This document shows, piece after piece, positions 18,878 to 27,012 of a stretch of 37,440 nt of DNA. Every line of letters starts with the position of its first letter. The first letter of the stretch is position 1. Made by a program: the position numbers and the translations under genes. The notes under the pieces are model-generated. The model searched no databases. It saw nothing but the letters and a program-made list of their open reading frames with translations, and had not been told where the DNA came from. Source of the DNA: Clostridiales bacterium (GTDB lineage: Bacteria; Bacillota; Clostridia; Lachnospirales; Lachnospiraceae); assembly GCA_029007845.1 (NCBI GenBank), contig JAQXIP010000040.1:1-37440 (forward strand), in the 5' to 3' direction.

Positions 18878-20237
18878 AGGGAATGGTTCCCTGGGTCAGA
18901 TTTTGCATCCAGACCTTAGATCGGAATAGAAAAATACTGATTATAAGCCGGATCACCTCTTCCAGGGAAAGAATAAAATATACCATGTAGATTGGCAGGT
19001 GGAAAACAAAGGCAGCCAAAAGTCCCAGCGGTACGCCGAAAACCCAGGTTCCAACCAGATCCACACACAGCGTAATCCGGGTACGGCCTCCGCTGCGAAG
19101 AATTCCTCCTCCAAGAATCATATTTGTAATCTTGGCAAATAATACCAGCGCCAGGGCATATACAATATATTTTGTCAGCCTTGCCACCTCCGGTCCGATG
19201 GAAAACCACTTAACATAAAAAGGAATCAGTAACACTAATAAAACACTGACAACCAGAGAACCAAGAACCCCGGTTTTCATCAAATATTTTGACACAACAT
19301 ATGCTCCTTCATTATCGTTACTGCCTAGCCTCTTTCCCACCATCACTGCTGCAGCAGAGGAGACACCGGAAAACATACCGATAAACATTGCCTGAAGCGG
19401 ATTAGTCAGTGTCATGGCTGCCAGGGCATCGGTACCAAGCCGTCCATAGATGCCTGCATATATATTCTCCCCCAGGCTCCACAAAAACTCATTTAATAAA
19501 ATCGGCACAATCATAACCGAAATTGAACCATAGATTCCCTTTTCCCGCAAAGAAACCGGTCTTAATCTGATTTCTCCTTTTTTTTGCTGCACAGCCATCA
19601 GGGAGACTAGCAGGAGTGCTTCCAATGTTCTGGCAATCAAAGTTCCATATGCTGCTCCTTGAAGCCCCAGCCTCGGACAGCCAAATTTCCCAAAAATCAG
19701 CAGATAATTTCCCAAAAGATTGACCGCCATGGACAGAATACTGGCATACAGAGGATACCTGCTTTTTTCCACACTCCGGAAAAATGCGGAACACATTAAA
19801 GTCACATTCATCGGGATGTAACTTACCGCAATCAGTTTTAAGTAGACCGCTCCCATCCGGATTGTTTCTGCATCCTCTGAATAAAATCCCATGATGATTT
19901 CCGGGATGCAAAAGGCAGGAAGGGCAAAAAGTAACAAAACCAAGACTGAAATATACAAACAGGAAAAGAAGCTGCGGTTAATTCCTTCCCTGTCCTGTTT
20001 TCCGTGATACTGGGCAATCAAGATAGAAGCAACCGCTGCCACTGCGGACAAAGTAACCGATACAAGGCTGGAAAACTTAGCTCCCAGACCACTTCCTGCA
20101 ATGCTGACAGTTCCAAGGCTTCCAACCATCAGCTGGTCTACAAGACTGTAGGATGCCTGAAAAATACTCTGCAAAGTCACAGGAAGCCCGATTGCGAGCA
20201 GTTCCTTCTGATATACTTTCTTTTGAGATGAATTCAT
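18873..20237 (-). CDS. MATE family efflux transporter
   Basis: A 454-residue multidrug/metabolite exporter of the MATE superfamily with about twelve membrane helices in two related halves. Recognisable segments are the N-terminal LPVTLQSIFQASYSLVDQLMVGSLG and its second-half counterpart around IPILLNEFLWSLGENIYAGIYGRLG. Substrates cannot be predicted. The ATG at 20237 has GGGGAGAGG upstream. It is separated from the LacI-family gene by a foldback element. A 5-6-5 palindrome (GGTTA...TAACC, 20319-20334) in its leader could be a regulator site, but no protein can be assigned. Confidence 0.92.
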   Translation of the reverse strand: MNSSQKKVYQKELLAIGLPVTLQSIFQASYSLVDQLMVGSLGTVSIAGSGLGAKFSSLVSVTLSAVAAVASILIAQYHGKQDREGINRSFFSCLYISVLVLLLFALPAFCIPEIIMGFYSEDAETIRMGAVYLKLIAVSYIPMNVTLMCSAFFRSVEKSRYPLYASILSMAVNLLGNYLLIFGKFGCPRLGLQGAAYGTLIARTLEALLLVSLMAVQQKKGEIRLRPVSLREKGIYGSISVMIVPILLNEFLWSLGENIYAGIYGRLGTDALAAMTLTNPLQAMFIGMFSGVSSAAAVMVGKRLGSNDNEGAYVVSKYLMKTGVLGSLVVSVLLVLLIPFYVKWFSIGPEVARLTKYIVYALALVLFAKITNMILGGGILRSGGRTRITLCVDLVGTWVFGVPLGLLAAFVFHLPIYMVYFILSLEEVIRLIISIFLFRSKVWMQNLTQGTIPS

Positions 20238-20378
20238 AAGTCCTCTCCCCTTTCTGAAAAGGACCTGCGCAAGTCTGTCTTCAATAATAGTTTATCAGAT
20301 TAACACGGATATTCAATAGGTTAAACGCATAACCCATTCCAAATATAACAAGAAAGATTTATGAAAAATGCACAACTG

Positions 20379-20607
20379 TTACTAACTCAAACTTCCCACA
20401 CCCGAATCAGACGGAACGCCTGGCGTACAGGCGGATGGGATGGATTATAAAATACTTTTTGAACACGTCGGCACTTGGTTTTGCGTATGCAAAACCTTAG
20501 TACCGCTACGTGTTCAAATAGCGGAAGCGGGTATTTTATAATCCATCCCCTCCTCCTGTACGCCAGGCATTCCGTCTGATTCGTGTGTGGGAAGTTTGAG
20601 TTACTAA
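20379..20607. mobile_element. 215-bp MITE-like foldback element with 7-bp direct repeats
   Basis: Inverted arms of 70 bp (20386-20455 and 20531-20600) match at 66 of 70 positions without gaps and begin CTCAAACTTCCC. Inside are a second inverted pair (20460-20468 with 20508-20516) and a central hairpin GGTTTTGC-GTAT-GCAAAACC (20477-20496). The element is flanked by TTACTAA at 20379-20385 and 20601-20607, as expected for a 7-bp target-site duplication. It has no coding capacity. The right repeat contains the stop codon of the LacI-family gene. Whether it moves, or is a structured RNA, cannot be told from one copy. Confidence 0.65.
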
Positions 20608-21650
20608 TGTTCTTCCTTCCTCCGTGCCACACTATCCCGTTCCACCAGCTCAACCGGAACCAGGCAGCTTTTGCCCGCTCCGTCCCCCTGGATCATTTCC
20701 ATCAACAGCCGAACCGCTTCTTTCGCACGAAGGGGCAGATTCTGGGACACCGTAGTAAGACCAGGGTAGACAAAAGACGCCAGAGGAATATCATCAAATC
20801 CCATCAGCGAAAAATCCCTTGGAATAACTACGCCTGACTGCTGCAGCACATTCATGAATTCAACCGCATATACATCAGAAGCACAAAAGGCGGCTGTATA
20901 TGCGGGAATCTGCCCCCGAAGACGCTCATAATCCTTTCTTCTCTCCTGCTTTTTGTCTGATATCCGATGAAAATCTGCACAGGAAGTATCAAAGGGTATC
21001 TGTCCACACTGTCTTGCTTCTTCCAGTGCCTGGCACATTCCCACATAACGGTCATGATCACAGTCCTCATCATTATCCGCCAGAAACATCATCCTCCGGT
21101 GTCCCATCTCAATGAGGTACTTTCCCGCCAGATAGCCGCCTCTTATATTATCCACCCCCACATCAGAATACTGATGTACCTTATTGGTATATGCGTCTAC
21201 TACTACAAAAGGAATATGCATCTGACTGCGCAGATTCTCATAATCCACATCGCAGTATCCGATCAGAATCAACCCTGCCATATTCCACATAGAAGCACAC
21301 TGGACAATCCGGTCTACATTCTTCTCCTCTTTCAGCATCATGAAATATCCATTCTGGTCTAATCCTTTTGCAATTGTGTTAAGCATTCCGCTCACAAAAG
21401 GATCCTCAATCATTCTACCTTCATATTTCACATCATCTGACAGCACAACACAAACAATCTTAGAGGAATTCTGTGCCAGAAGAACAGCAGCCATATTGGG
21501 AATGTATCCACTTTCCTCTAATTTTTCCTGCACCTTACTTACCGTTTTTGCTGATATTTTTCTGGTCTTGCCATGTATCACATTTGACACAGTAGCACTG
21601 CTTAAACCAAGTTCTTCTGCAATGTCTTTTATCGTCACCCGCTGTTTCAT
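20604..21650 (-). CDS. LacI-family transcriptional regulator
   Basis: A 348-residue repressor-type protein. The N-terminal helix-turn-helix is clear (VTIKDIAEELGLSSATVSNVIHGK, residues 4-27), followed by the hinge region and a periplasmic-binding-protein-like effector domain (about 60-340). That domain has the usual segments DNIRGGYLAGKYLIEMGHRRMMFL and SLMGFDDIPLASFVYPGLTTV. Effector and targets are unknown; no sugar genes are adjacent. AAAGGAG precedes the ATG. The gene starts 24 bp after the Dus gene and may be co-transcribed with it. Its stop codon TAG lies within the direct repeat flanking the foldback element. Confidence 0.92.
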   Translation of the reverse strand: MKQRVTIKDIAEELGLSSATVSNVIHGKTRKISAKTVSKVQEKLEESGYIPNMAAVLLAQNSSKIVCVVLSDDVKYEGRMIEDPFVSGMLNTIAKGLDQNGYFMMLKEEKNVDRIVQCASMWNMAGLILIGYCDVDYENLRSQMHIPFVVVDAYTNKVHQYSDVGVDNIRGGYLAGKYLIEMGHRRMMFLADNDEDCDHDRYVGMCQALEEARQCGQIPFDTSCADFHRISDKKQERRKDYERLRGQIPAYTAAFCASDVYAVEFMNVLQQSGVVIPRDFSLMGFDDIPLASFVYPGLTTVSQNLPLRAKEAVRLLMEMIQGDGAGKSCLVPVELVERDSVARRKEEH

Positions 21651-21673
21651 GGCTGCTCCTTTGCTGTCCTTTT

Positions 21674-22651
21674 CTATATCTTTCTGTCTATTTCCGGCTT
21701 TCCCTCATCCTGCTCCCAGACGAGGGACTCTTCCCGGAATATCCGGCTCACCAGCACCTGGTAATCGCCGGGCGTCTGTACTTTCCGGATTTTTTTACGG
21801 ATCTTCTCGGAATTCGTAAAGCTGTCTGCCATATATGACCACACCTCTTTCATCTTACACAGCACGATTTTTTCCGGAGAAAGAATCGCCTTATAATCCT
21901 GATACAGCCGTTGGTGGAACGCCTGCAGATGCTCCTTTGCCGCACCTTTTTCTCCTTTGATCTGGCATACAAGGCCAGGGTTGCCAATCAGCCCCCGCCC
22001 CATCATCACACAGTCCACGTCAGCATATCTCCCGCAGAACCGGTCATAATCTCCTTTCGTAAACAAATCGCCATTATAGCAGACTGGATTACGGCTGGTT
22101 TTTAACGCCTGGGAAAACACCGAAAGATTTGGCTGGTTTTTATAAAAATCTTTCTGAATCCGGGGATGGATAATCAGTTCCTCTAACGGGTACTGATTAT
22201 AGATTTGGAGCAGTTTTTCAAATTCTTCCGGACTGTTTTTCCCGATACGGGTTTTAATGGAGATTTTCTGGGTGGTTTTTTGAAAGATTTCATCCAGAAA
22301 AGCGTCCAATGCTTCCGTATCCTCCAGAAAACCAGCCCCCTTCTTTTTTGCCACCACCGTACCGGAAGGACACCCCAGATTTAGATTGATTTCTTCGTAA
22401 CCAAGCTTTTTTAAGTCATTGGCAGCCTGAATAAAATAATCTGCCCGGTTGGCAAGAATCTGGGGAATCAACACCTGATCCGGATTGTTTTCCGGCATCA
22501 CATCCCGCAGTTCTTTCGGATGAAAAGCCCCGTTATTACTCGGGGAAATAAACGGGGCAAAGTATTTATCTATTCCTGGAAAAAAGTCATGGTGGGCGTT
22601 CCGGTAAATGTACCCGGTAACGCCTTCCATGGGCGCGAAATAATAGCGCAT
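21674..22651 (-). CDS. tRNA-dihydrouridine synthase family protein
   Basis: An FMN-dependent enzyme that reduces uridine to dihydrouridine in tRNA. The 325 residues show the TIM-barrel Dus pattern: YFAPMEGVTGYIYRNAH at the start, the catalytic Cys in NLGCPSGTVVAKKKGAGFL near 100, and the FMN-phosphate segment MMGRGLIGNPGLV near 230. The start ATG 22651 has AGGAGAAT upstream; the frame extension to 22714 reaches almost to the end of the DAHP synthase gene. It follows that gene by about 60 bp, so it may be read from the T-box-controlled promoter, although the functions are unrelated. Confidence 0.92.
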   Translation of the reverse strand: MRYYFAPMEGVTGYIYRNAHHDFFPGIDKYFAPFISPSNNGAFHPKELRDVMPENNPDQVLIPQILANRADYFIQAANDLKKLGYEEINLNLGCPSGTVVAKKKGAGFLEDTEALDAFLDEIFQKTTQKISIKTRIGKNSPEEFEKLLQIYNQYPLEELIIHPRIQKDFYKNQPNLSVFSQALKTSRNPVCYNGDLFTKGDYDRFCGRYADVDCVMMGRGLIGNPGLVCQIKGEKGAAKEHLQAFHQRLYQDYKAILSPEKIVLCKMKEVWSYMADSFTNSEKIRKKIRKVQTPGDYQVLVSRIFREESLVWEQDEGKPEIDRKI

Positions 22652-22714
22652 GATATTCTCCTTTTTCTTACAGTACACCATCAAACGATGTGGACTGTAA
22701 ACCTTTCTGTACAT

Positions 22715-23746
22715 TTAGCATTTCTCTGCAATATCGTATAACAGACGTTCTGTATCCGTCCATCCAATGCAAGGATCAGTAATGGACTTACCGTATACCT
22801 GGTTCTCTCCCGCCTGCTGGTTTCCTTCTTCCAGATAGCTCTCGATCATCAGGCCTTTTACCATCTTTTTAATGTCTGGATTCGCATTCCTGCTGTGCAT
22901 AATCTCGCTGGAGATGCGAAGCTGCTCTTTGTATTTTTTATTGGAATTGGAATGGTTTGTGTCCACGATGGCAGCCGGATTGGCCAGATCAAGTTTTGCA
23001 TACGATTCGCACAGGCGTACCAGATCTTCATAGTGGTAATTTGGAACGGCACAGCCGTATTTGTTTACACCACCGCGTAAAATCACATGTGCCAGATCAT
23101 TTCCATCGGTATGAACTGCCTGTCCACGGTAAATAAAATCCTGTGGTGTCTGGGCTGCGATTACGGAATTAAGCATAACGCCAAAATCACCACTGGTTGG
23201 ATTCTTCATGCCAACCGGAATATCCATTCCACTGGATACAAGACGATGCTGCTGGTTTTCTACGGAACGGGCACCAATGGCCTCATAAGATAATATATCA
23301 TTCATATAGCTCCGGTTGTCTGGATACAGCATCTCATCTGCCGCAGTCAATCCGCTTTCTTCCATGGCACGGATATGCATTTTACGGATAGCCACCAGTC
23401 CGCCATAGAGGTCTGGTGCTTTCAACGGATCTGGCTGATGAAGCATTCCTTTATATCCAATACCAGTTGTTCTTGGCTTATTCGAATATATTCTTGGAAT
23501 AATCATTAACTTATCTTTTACTTTTTCATTTACTTTTGCCAGACGGCTGATATATTCGCATACTGAATCTTCATTGTCCGCAGAACACGGTCCGATAATG
23601 ACAATAAACTTGTCCGACTCCCCGGTAAAAATCCTGCGGATCTCCTGGTCCCGTTCTGCTTTCCTCTTCTTCAAGTCCTCCGATAACGGATACGCTTTCT
23701 TTAACTCCTCTGGTTTTGGTAAATCATCTCTAATCTGCATTCCCAT
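22715..23746 (-). CDS. 3-deoxy-7-phosphoheptulonate synthase (class I DAHP synthase)
   Basis: Condenses phosphoenolpyruvate with erythrose 4-phosphate in the first step of the shikimate pathway. The 343 residues match the AroF/AroG/AroH class I type, with IGPCSADN near 50, PRTTGIGYKGMLHQPD near 90, the ENQQHRLVSSG segment near 160 and VDTNHSNSNKKYKEQ near 260. The ATG has AGGAGG nine bases upstream. The T-box leader just upstream means expression should rise when its cognate amino acid, probably phenylalanine, is scarce. I do not choose between aroF, aroG and aroH because isozyme names do not transfer reliably here. Confidence 0.95.
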   Translation of the reverse strand: MGMQIRDDLPKPEELKKAYPLSEDLKKRKAERDQEIRRIFTGESDKFIVIIGPCSADNEDSVCEYISRLAKVNEKVKDKLMIIPRIYSNKPRTTGIGYKGMLHQPDPLKAPDLYGGLVAIRKMHIRAMEESGLTAADEMLYPDNRSYMNDILSYEAIGARSVENQQHRLVSSGMDIPVGMKNPTSGDFGVMLNSVIAAQTPQDFIYRGQAVHTDGNDLAHVILRGGVNKYGCAVPNYHYEDLVRLCESYAKLDLANPAAIVDTNHSNSNKKYKEQLRISSEIMHSRNANPDIKKMVKGLMIESYLEEGNQQAGENQVYGKSITDPCIGWTDTERLLYDIAEKC

Positions 23747-23844
23747 GCGATTGTTCCTCCTGTTCTTTTTTTCTTGTAACCTTTACCTTGATTGATAGTG
23801 ACAGCTTCATATGAAATCCATCCGTTTCATCCAGCTTTGTTACC

Positions 23845-24147
23845 AAAAAAAAGCCCTTATGTGTTATCTTTCTCATATCTAACACATAAGGACGATTCAT
23901 CATCGTGTTACCACCTTATTTCGCATACTGCTCACGCAGTATCCCTCTTCAGGTACGCTTTGATACCCTGACATTGATTACGGATGTCTTCCCGTCGCAG
24001 CCTACTCAAATTACTCTGTTCAGTGCGCAGCTCCAAGAGGAATTCACAGTCACCTACCATGAGCCTCTCATCACCCGGCATCTTTCTGTATGGCATCCTG
24101 ATTGCTACTCTTTCTTTTCTTCGCCTTTTTTCCATATTTTTTTGTCC
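23845..24147 (-). promoter_or_regulatory. T-box leader, probable phenylalanine specifier
   Basis: The minus-strand leader contains the T-box antiterminator sequence AAGGTGGTAACACG (23905-23918), followed by ATCGTCCTT. It ends in a 12-bp perfect terminator stem (23855-23866 with 23880-23891) and eight T. Stem I features are visible upstream, including GTGAA before the candidate specifier and the AGTAGGCTGCGACGGG segment typical of the region after stem I. The codon following GTGAA is UUC (24040-24042), which would read tRNA-Phe. T-box RNAs sense uncharged tRNA and open transcription. Class confidence is high; the specifier was assigned by position only. Confidence 0.92.
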
Positions 24148-24153
24148 CATAAT

Positions 24154-24182
24154 AGGATAGCACCTGAAAAAAGGATTGTCAA
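24154..24182 (-). promoter_or_regulatory. Promoter of the T-box/DAHP synthase transcript
   Basis: Minus-strand TTGACA (24177-24182) and TATCCT (24154-24159) are 17 bp apart. The predicted start near 24147 gives a leader of about 400 nt, the right size for a T-box plus spacer. Confidence 0.75.
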
Positions 24183-24207
24183 CAAAAAAAAGCAGGGTAA
24201 CGTGGCA

Positions 24208-24333
24208 CTATTGTAACAGTTCAGCCGTAACGAGCGCACCGCCTCCGGAAGCATCCACATACCAGGAAGTGGCATCTTCCGTTGTCAGATCAAATTTTTC
24301 ATTAATCTTCTCAAAGGATTCGAAAGACTCCAT
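24208..24333 (-). CDS. Small 41-residue protein of unknown function
   Basis: ATG 24333 to TAG 24208 encodes an acidic 41-residue peptide. It starts MESFESFEKINEKFDLTTED and ends with a Gly-Gly-Gly stretch followed by ALVTAELLQ. AAAGGAGAGG stands 10 to 13 bases upstream of the ATG, acceptable for translation. I recognise no family. The internal GGG after an amphipathic, acidic N-terminal half loosely recalls double-glycine leader peptides, but the hydrophobic spacing of such leaders is not convincing and no C39 peptidase transporter is nearby. It could also be a remnant of a larger gene, as the neighbouring small ORF and kinase look damaged. Confidence 0.45.
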   Translation of the reverse strand: MESFESFEKINEKFDLTTEDATSWYVDASGGGALVTAELLQ

Positions 24334-24363
24334 TGTGTCTTTTCCTCTCCTTTCACATCCCAC

Positions 24364-24573
24364 TTACGCTTCATCATCCTCATAATCTTTTTCCAGATCC
24401 GTAACCCGTTTCTGATATAATTTCATACAGATTGTCATAAAAAGAATGGTCAGTGTAAATACAATCCCAAAGATCATCATTCCGGTGGCAACAGAACCAG
24501 CCAGTGAATGATAGTTCTTATAGGAAACTACAAAAAACAATGCTCCGGTAATGACTGCGCCAGCCAGACTCAC
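24364..24573 (-). CDS. Small two-helix membrane protein, start uncertain
   Basis: A 69-residue frame from GTG 24573 with two hydrophobic helices (about 2-18 and 25-50) and a charged tail ending KDYEDDEA. I recognise no family. No Shine-Dalgarno precedes the GTG, and the same frame continues upstream for about 20 codons with protein-like sequence (WDRKIAPTPLNN) but no start codon. An ATG in a neighbouring frame at about 24612 (MGPENSANT...) would join this frame if one base were missing near 24588. The gene may therefore carry a frameshift, or the start may be non-standard. Confidence 0.5.
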   Translation of the reverse strand: MSLAGAVITGALFFVVSYKNYHSLAGSVATGMMIFGIVFTLTILFMTICMKLYQKRVTDLEKDYEDDEA

Positions 24574-24662
24574 CAGTATGTTATTAAGCGGTGTTGGCGC
24601 TATTTTCCGGTCCCATATACCATTTATAAATTATTCTTTGCTTTTTCAATTACCGTTCACAT

Positions 24663-25546
24663 CTACTTCATCTGTATAAAAAATCCTACATAAAACACAT
24701 TGTCTTCCATTCCTGAAAATACCCCTCCCTGCATTTGCTCCACCAGCAGTTTTACAATAGAAAGTCCCAGACCGGCAGATTGATTCCGCTCATCATTCCC
24801 CACATAGAAACGCTCAAACACCTTGTTGGCATCCACCCTGCAATCTGCTGCTACCGGATTCGCTACACAGATCCGAAGCTGGCTGTCCTTCCATTCTTCA
24901 ATGGAAACCACCACTTCACCGACAGCATATTGCAGACAATTTTTAAGCAGATTCTGCATCACACGTTTCAATAATTCCTTCTCCCCTAATCCCTTGTATA
25001 TTTTCTCCCCTTCCAGCCTCATGGTAATTCCCTTTTCTTCAAAAACAGGGATAAAATCCGTCATCACATCAGTCACCAGATTGGTAACGTTCAGTTCCGT
25101 AAGCTCAACTACTTCCTCCTGATTTACCCAGTAGGAATATTCGAAAAACTGCCTGACGCGCTTTTCAAGTTCTTCGCTGTGTCGAATGCATATTTTTAAA
25201 TAATCTCTTCCGTTTTCATCAATCTCACATTTTTCCAGAAGCTGCAGGTATCCTTTCATCACCGTTAACGGAGTACGCAGATCATGAGATATATTGGTAA
25301 TCAGGCTCTTAAATTCCCGTTCCTGTATTTCCCGGGATATCCGCAGGTCTGCCTCCTGTTTTAAAGTCTGGTTCAGCGTCACAGCCAGTCCTTTCAAATC
25401 CTTATCATTCATCTCCAATAAGACAGGGGTTTTGCTTCCTTACTGCGCTGCTCTAACTGTTTTTTGATACTGCGCAATTGAAACTTTATGCCAATCACGT
25501 AAAGCACTACAATCAGAATGCGCTCCATAGACACGACTACCTCCAT
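24663..25546 (-). pseudogene. Sensor histidine kinase split by a one-base frameshift
   Basis: Two overlapping frames make up one kinase. The first (ATG 25546 or 25528 to TGA 25409) gives 45 residues: a membrane helix (ERILIVVLYVIGIKF) and the start of a charged linker. The second (TTG 25418 or ATG 25412 to TAG 24663) gives the rest of the linker, the H-box ISHDLRTPLTVMKGY, the N-box LLKNCLQYA and the G-box GLGLSIVK. Adding one base around AAAACCCC (25428-25437) fuses them into a normal kinase (EAK-TPVLLEMND). GGAGGT precedes ATG 25528. No response regulator gene is adjacent. A coupled restart at the ATGA overlap could still make a soluble kinase; a sequencing error is also possible. Confidence 0.75.
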
Positions 25547-25565
25547 ACAACAACTTCTGGCTTTC

Positions 25566-26969
25566 TTAGATAACGGTCAAAATTCCCAGTGACTTCAATA
25601 ACAAAATGAATAAAAGTAGAGGTGCGACATAACGGATCATAATCACATACAATCTCTTTCTGCCCATTTTACAGCCGCTCTTTTCCACCTCTTTGATAAT
25701 CACCTCAGGTTTCGCAACCCATCCAATCAGGATACAGGTTCCAATTGCAACAAGCGGCATAAAGCAGTTATTGCTGATGTAATCCATAATATCCAGAATC
25801 TGTGCATGAGCCCCGTTTGGCAGTGTAATGTCGAAATACCATTTATTGTAGCCAAGGCACACCACGATTCCGCCTAACAGAGCGATTCCGGTCTCAATGG
25901 ATGCCGCCTTAACACGGGACATATGAAACCGGTCCATAAAACTGGATACCACTGCTTCCATAACAGAAACAGCGCTGGTGACAGCCGCAAATAATACCAT
26001 AGCAAAAAACAGGCACCCAATCACATTTCCTATTTTGCCCATGGATGCAAATACTTTTGGCAAAGATACGAACATCAGACTTGGTCCCGATGCCTCCATT
26101 CCCTCTTTCCCCATAAAAGTATAGACTGCCGGAATAATCATGACTCCTGCCAGAAATGCCACAACAGTATCAAATATTTCAATCTGGTTGATGGATTTTA
26201 CCAGATTTGAATCGTCCTTCACATAAGAACCATAGGCAATCATAATTCCCATGGCAACGCTGAGACTGAAAAATAACTGTCCCATGGCATCCAGAAGCAC
26301 AGAGAAAAACCGCTTTAACGTAAGACCGCCCAGATCCGGAATAACATAGATCAGCAAACCTTTTAATCCGGTTCTGGTCACCCCGTCTGCATCCGTATAA
26401 TGGATCGTGATGGAAAAAAGTGCAATCCCTATTACTAGTACAAGCAAAACAGGCATCAGCACTTTGGAAAATGACTCAATTCCTTTATTGACACCCCGGA
26501 ATATGATAAAAGCCACAACAAGCAGAAAAAAGATCATCAATAAAGCTGGCTGCGATTCTCCGGTAATAAAATCCGTGAAGTACCCATCTTGTGCTGCCCT
26601 GGTGCCATCCCCCGTCAGATAAGCAAGAAAATACTTGACTACCCATCCTCCAATCACACAGTAATAAGGCATGATAATAACTGGCACCAGACATGCCAGC
26701 ACTCCAAGAAATCCCCAGCCTTTTTTTATTTTGGTATATGCCGTCAGCGGACTCTGTTTTGTCTTTCTTCCAATAGCAATCTCTGTGGTAAGCAAAGCAA
26801 ATCCAAAAGTAAGTGCCAGAATCAGATACAGCACCAGAAATAACCCGCCTCCGTCTTTTGCCGCCAGATAAGGGAATCTCCAGATATTTCCAAGACCTAC
26901 CGCACTTCCTGCTGCCGCCAGCACAAATCCTATTGAACCCGTAAACGAATTTCTATTTTTTTCTTTCAT
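25566..26969 (-). CDS. Sodium-dependent transporter, NSS/SNF family
   Basis: A 467-residue Na+-coupled symporter of the neurotransmitter:sodium symporter family, which in bacteria typically imports amino acids. The conserved first helix is clear (GSAVGLGNIWRFPYLAAKDGGGLFLVLYLI, which holds the sodium and substrate sites) and about eleven to twelve helices follow. Substrate cannot be assigned. The gene starts 44 bp after the BMP-family gene and is probably in the same operon. The only AGGAGG lies 25 bases before the ATG, with a hairpin in between (see separate entry). The kinase fragments follow 20 bp after its stop. Confidence 0.92.
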   Translation of the reverse strand: MKEKNRNSFTGSIGFVLAAAGSAVGLGNIWRFPYLAAKDGGGLFLVLYLILALTFGFALLTTEIAIGRKTKQSPLTAYTKIKKGWGFLGVLACLVPVIIMPYYCVIGGWVVKYFLAYLTGDGTRAAQDGYFTDFITGESQPALLMIFFLLVVAFIIFRGVNKGIESFSKVLMPVLLVLVIGIALFSITIHYTDADGVTRTGLKGLLIYVIPDLGGLTLKRFFSVLLDAMGQLFFSLSVAMGIMIAYGSYVKDDSNLVKSINQIEIFDTVVAFLAGVMIIPAVYTFMGKEGMEASGPSLMFVSLPKVFASMGKIGNVIGCLFFAMVLFAAVTSAVSVMEAVVSSFMDRFHMSRVKAASIETGIALLGGIVVCLGYNKWYFDITLPNGAHAQILDIMDYISNNCFMPLVAIGTCILIGWVAKPEVIIKEVEKSGCKMGRKRLYVIMIRYVAPLLLFILLLKSLGILTVI

Positions 26970-27000
26970 TTTCCATCAGGTGTTACTACACCTGCCTCCT
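26970..27000 (-). promoter_or_regulatory. Hairpin between Shine-Dalgarno and start codon of the symporter gene
   Basis: On the minus strand AGGAGG (26995-27000) is directly followed by a 7-bp hairpin CAGGTGT-AGTA-ACACCTG (26977-26994), then seven bases and the ATG at 26969. Linear spacing would be 25 nt, too far for initiation; with the hairpin folded the effective spacing becomes seven. There is no T-run, so it is not an intrinsic terminator. Confidence 0.55.
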
Positions 27001-27012
27001 TTTCTATCTTAC

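Noticed and set aside
20387-20653. An 88-codon minus-strand frame across the end of the LacI-family gene and the foldback element
   Set aside because: It is out of frame with the real gene and arises from the inverted arms; no ribosome binding site.
24183-24207. T-run after the 41-residue ORF as an intrinsic terminator
   Set aside because: Eight T are present on the minus strand, but I find no stable stem in front of them.
25425-25440. Programmed -1 frameshift joining the two kinase parts
   Set aside because: AAAACCCC in this frame does not form the X-XXY-YYZ slippery heptamer, and no downstream stimulator is obvious; a simple base loss is more likely.
26977-26994. Hairpin after the BMP-family gene as a terminator
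   Set aside because: No T-run follows it on the minus strand and it lies directly between AGGAGG and the start codon of the next gene.
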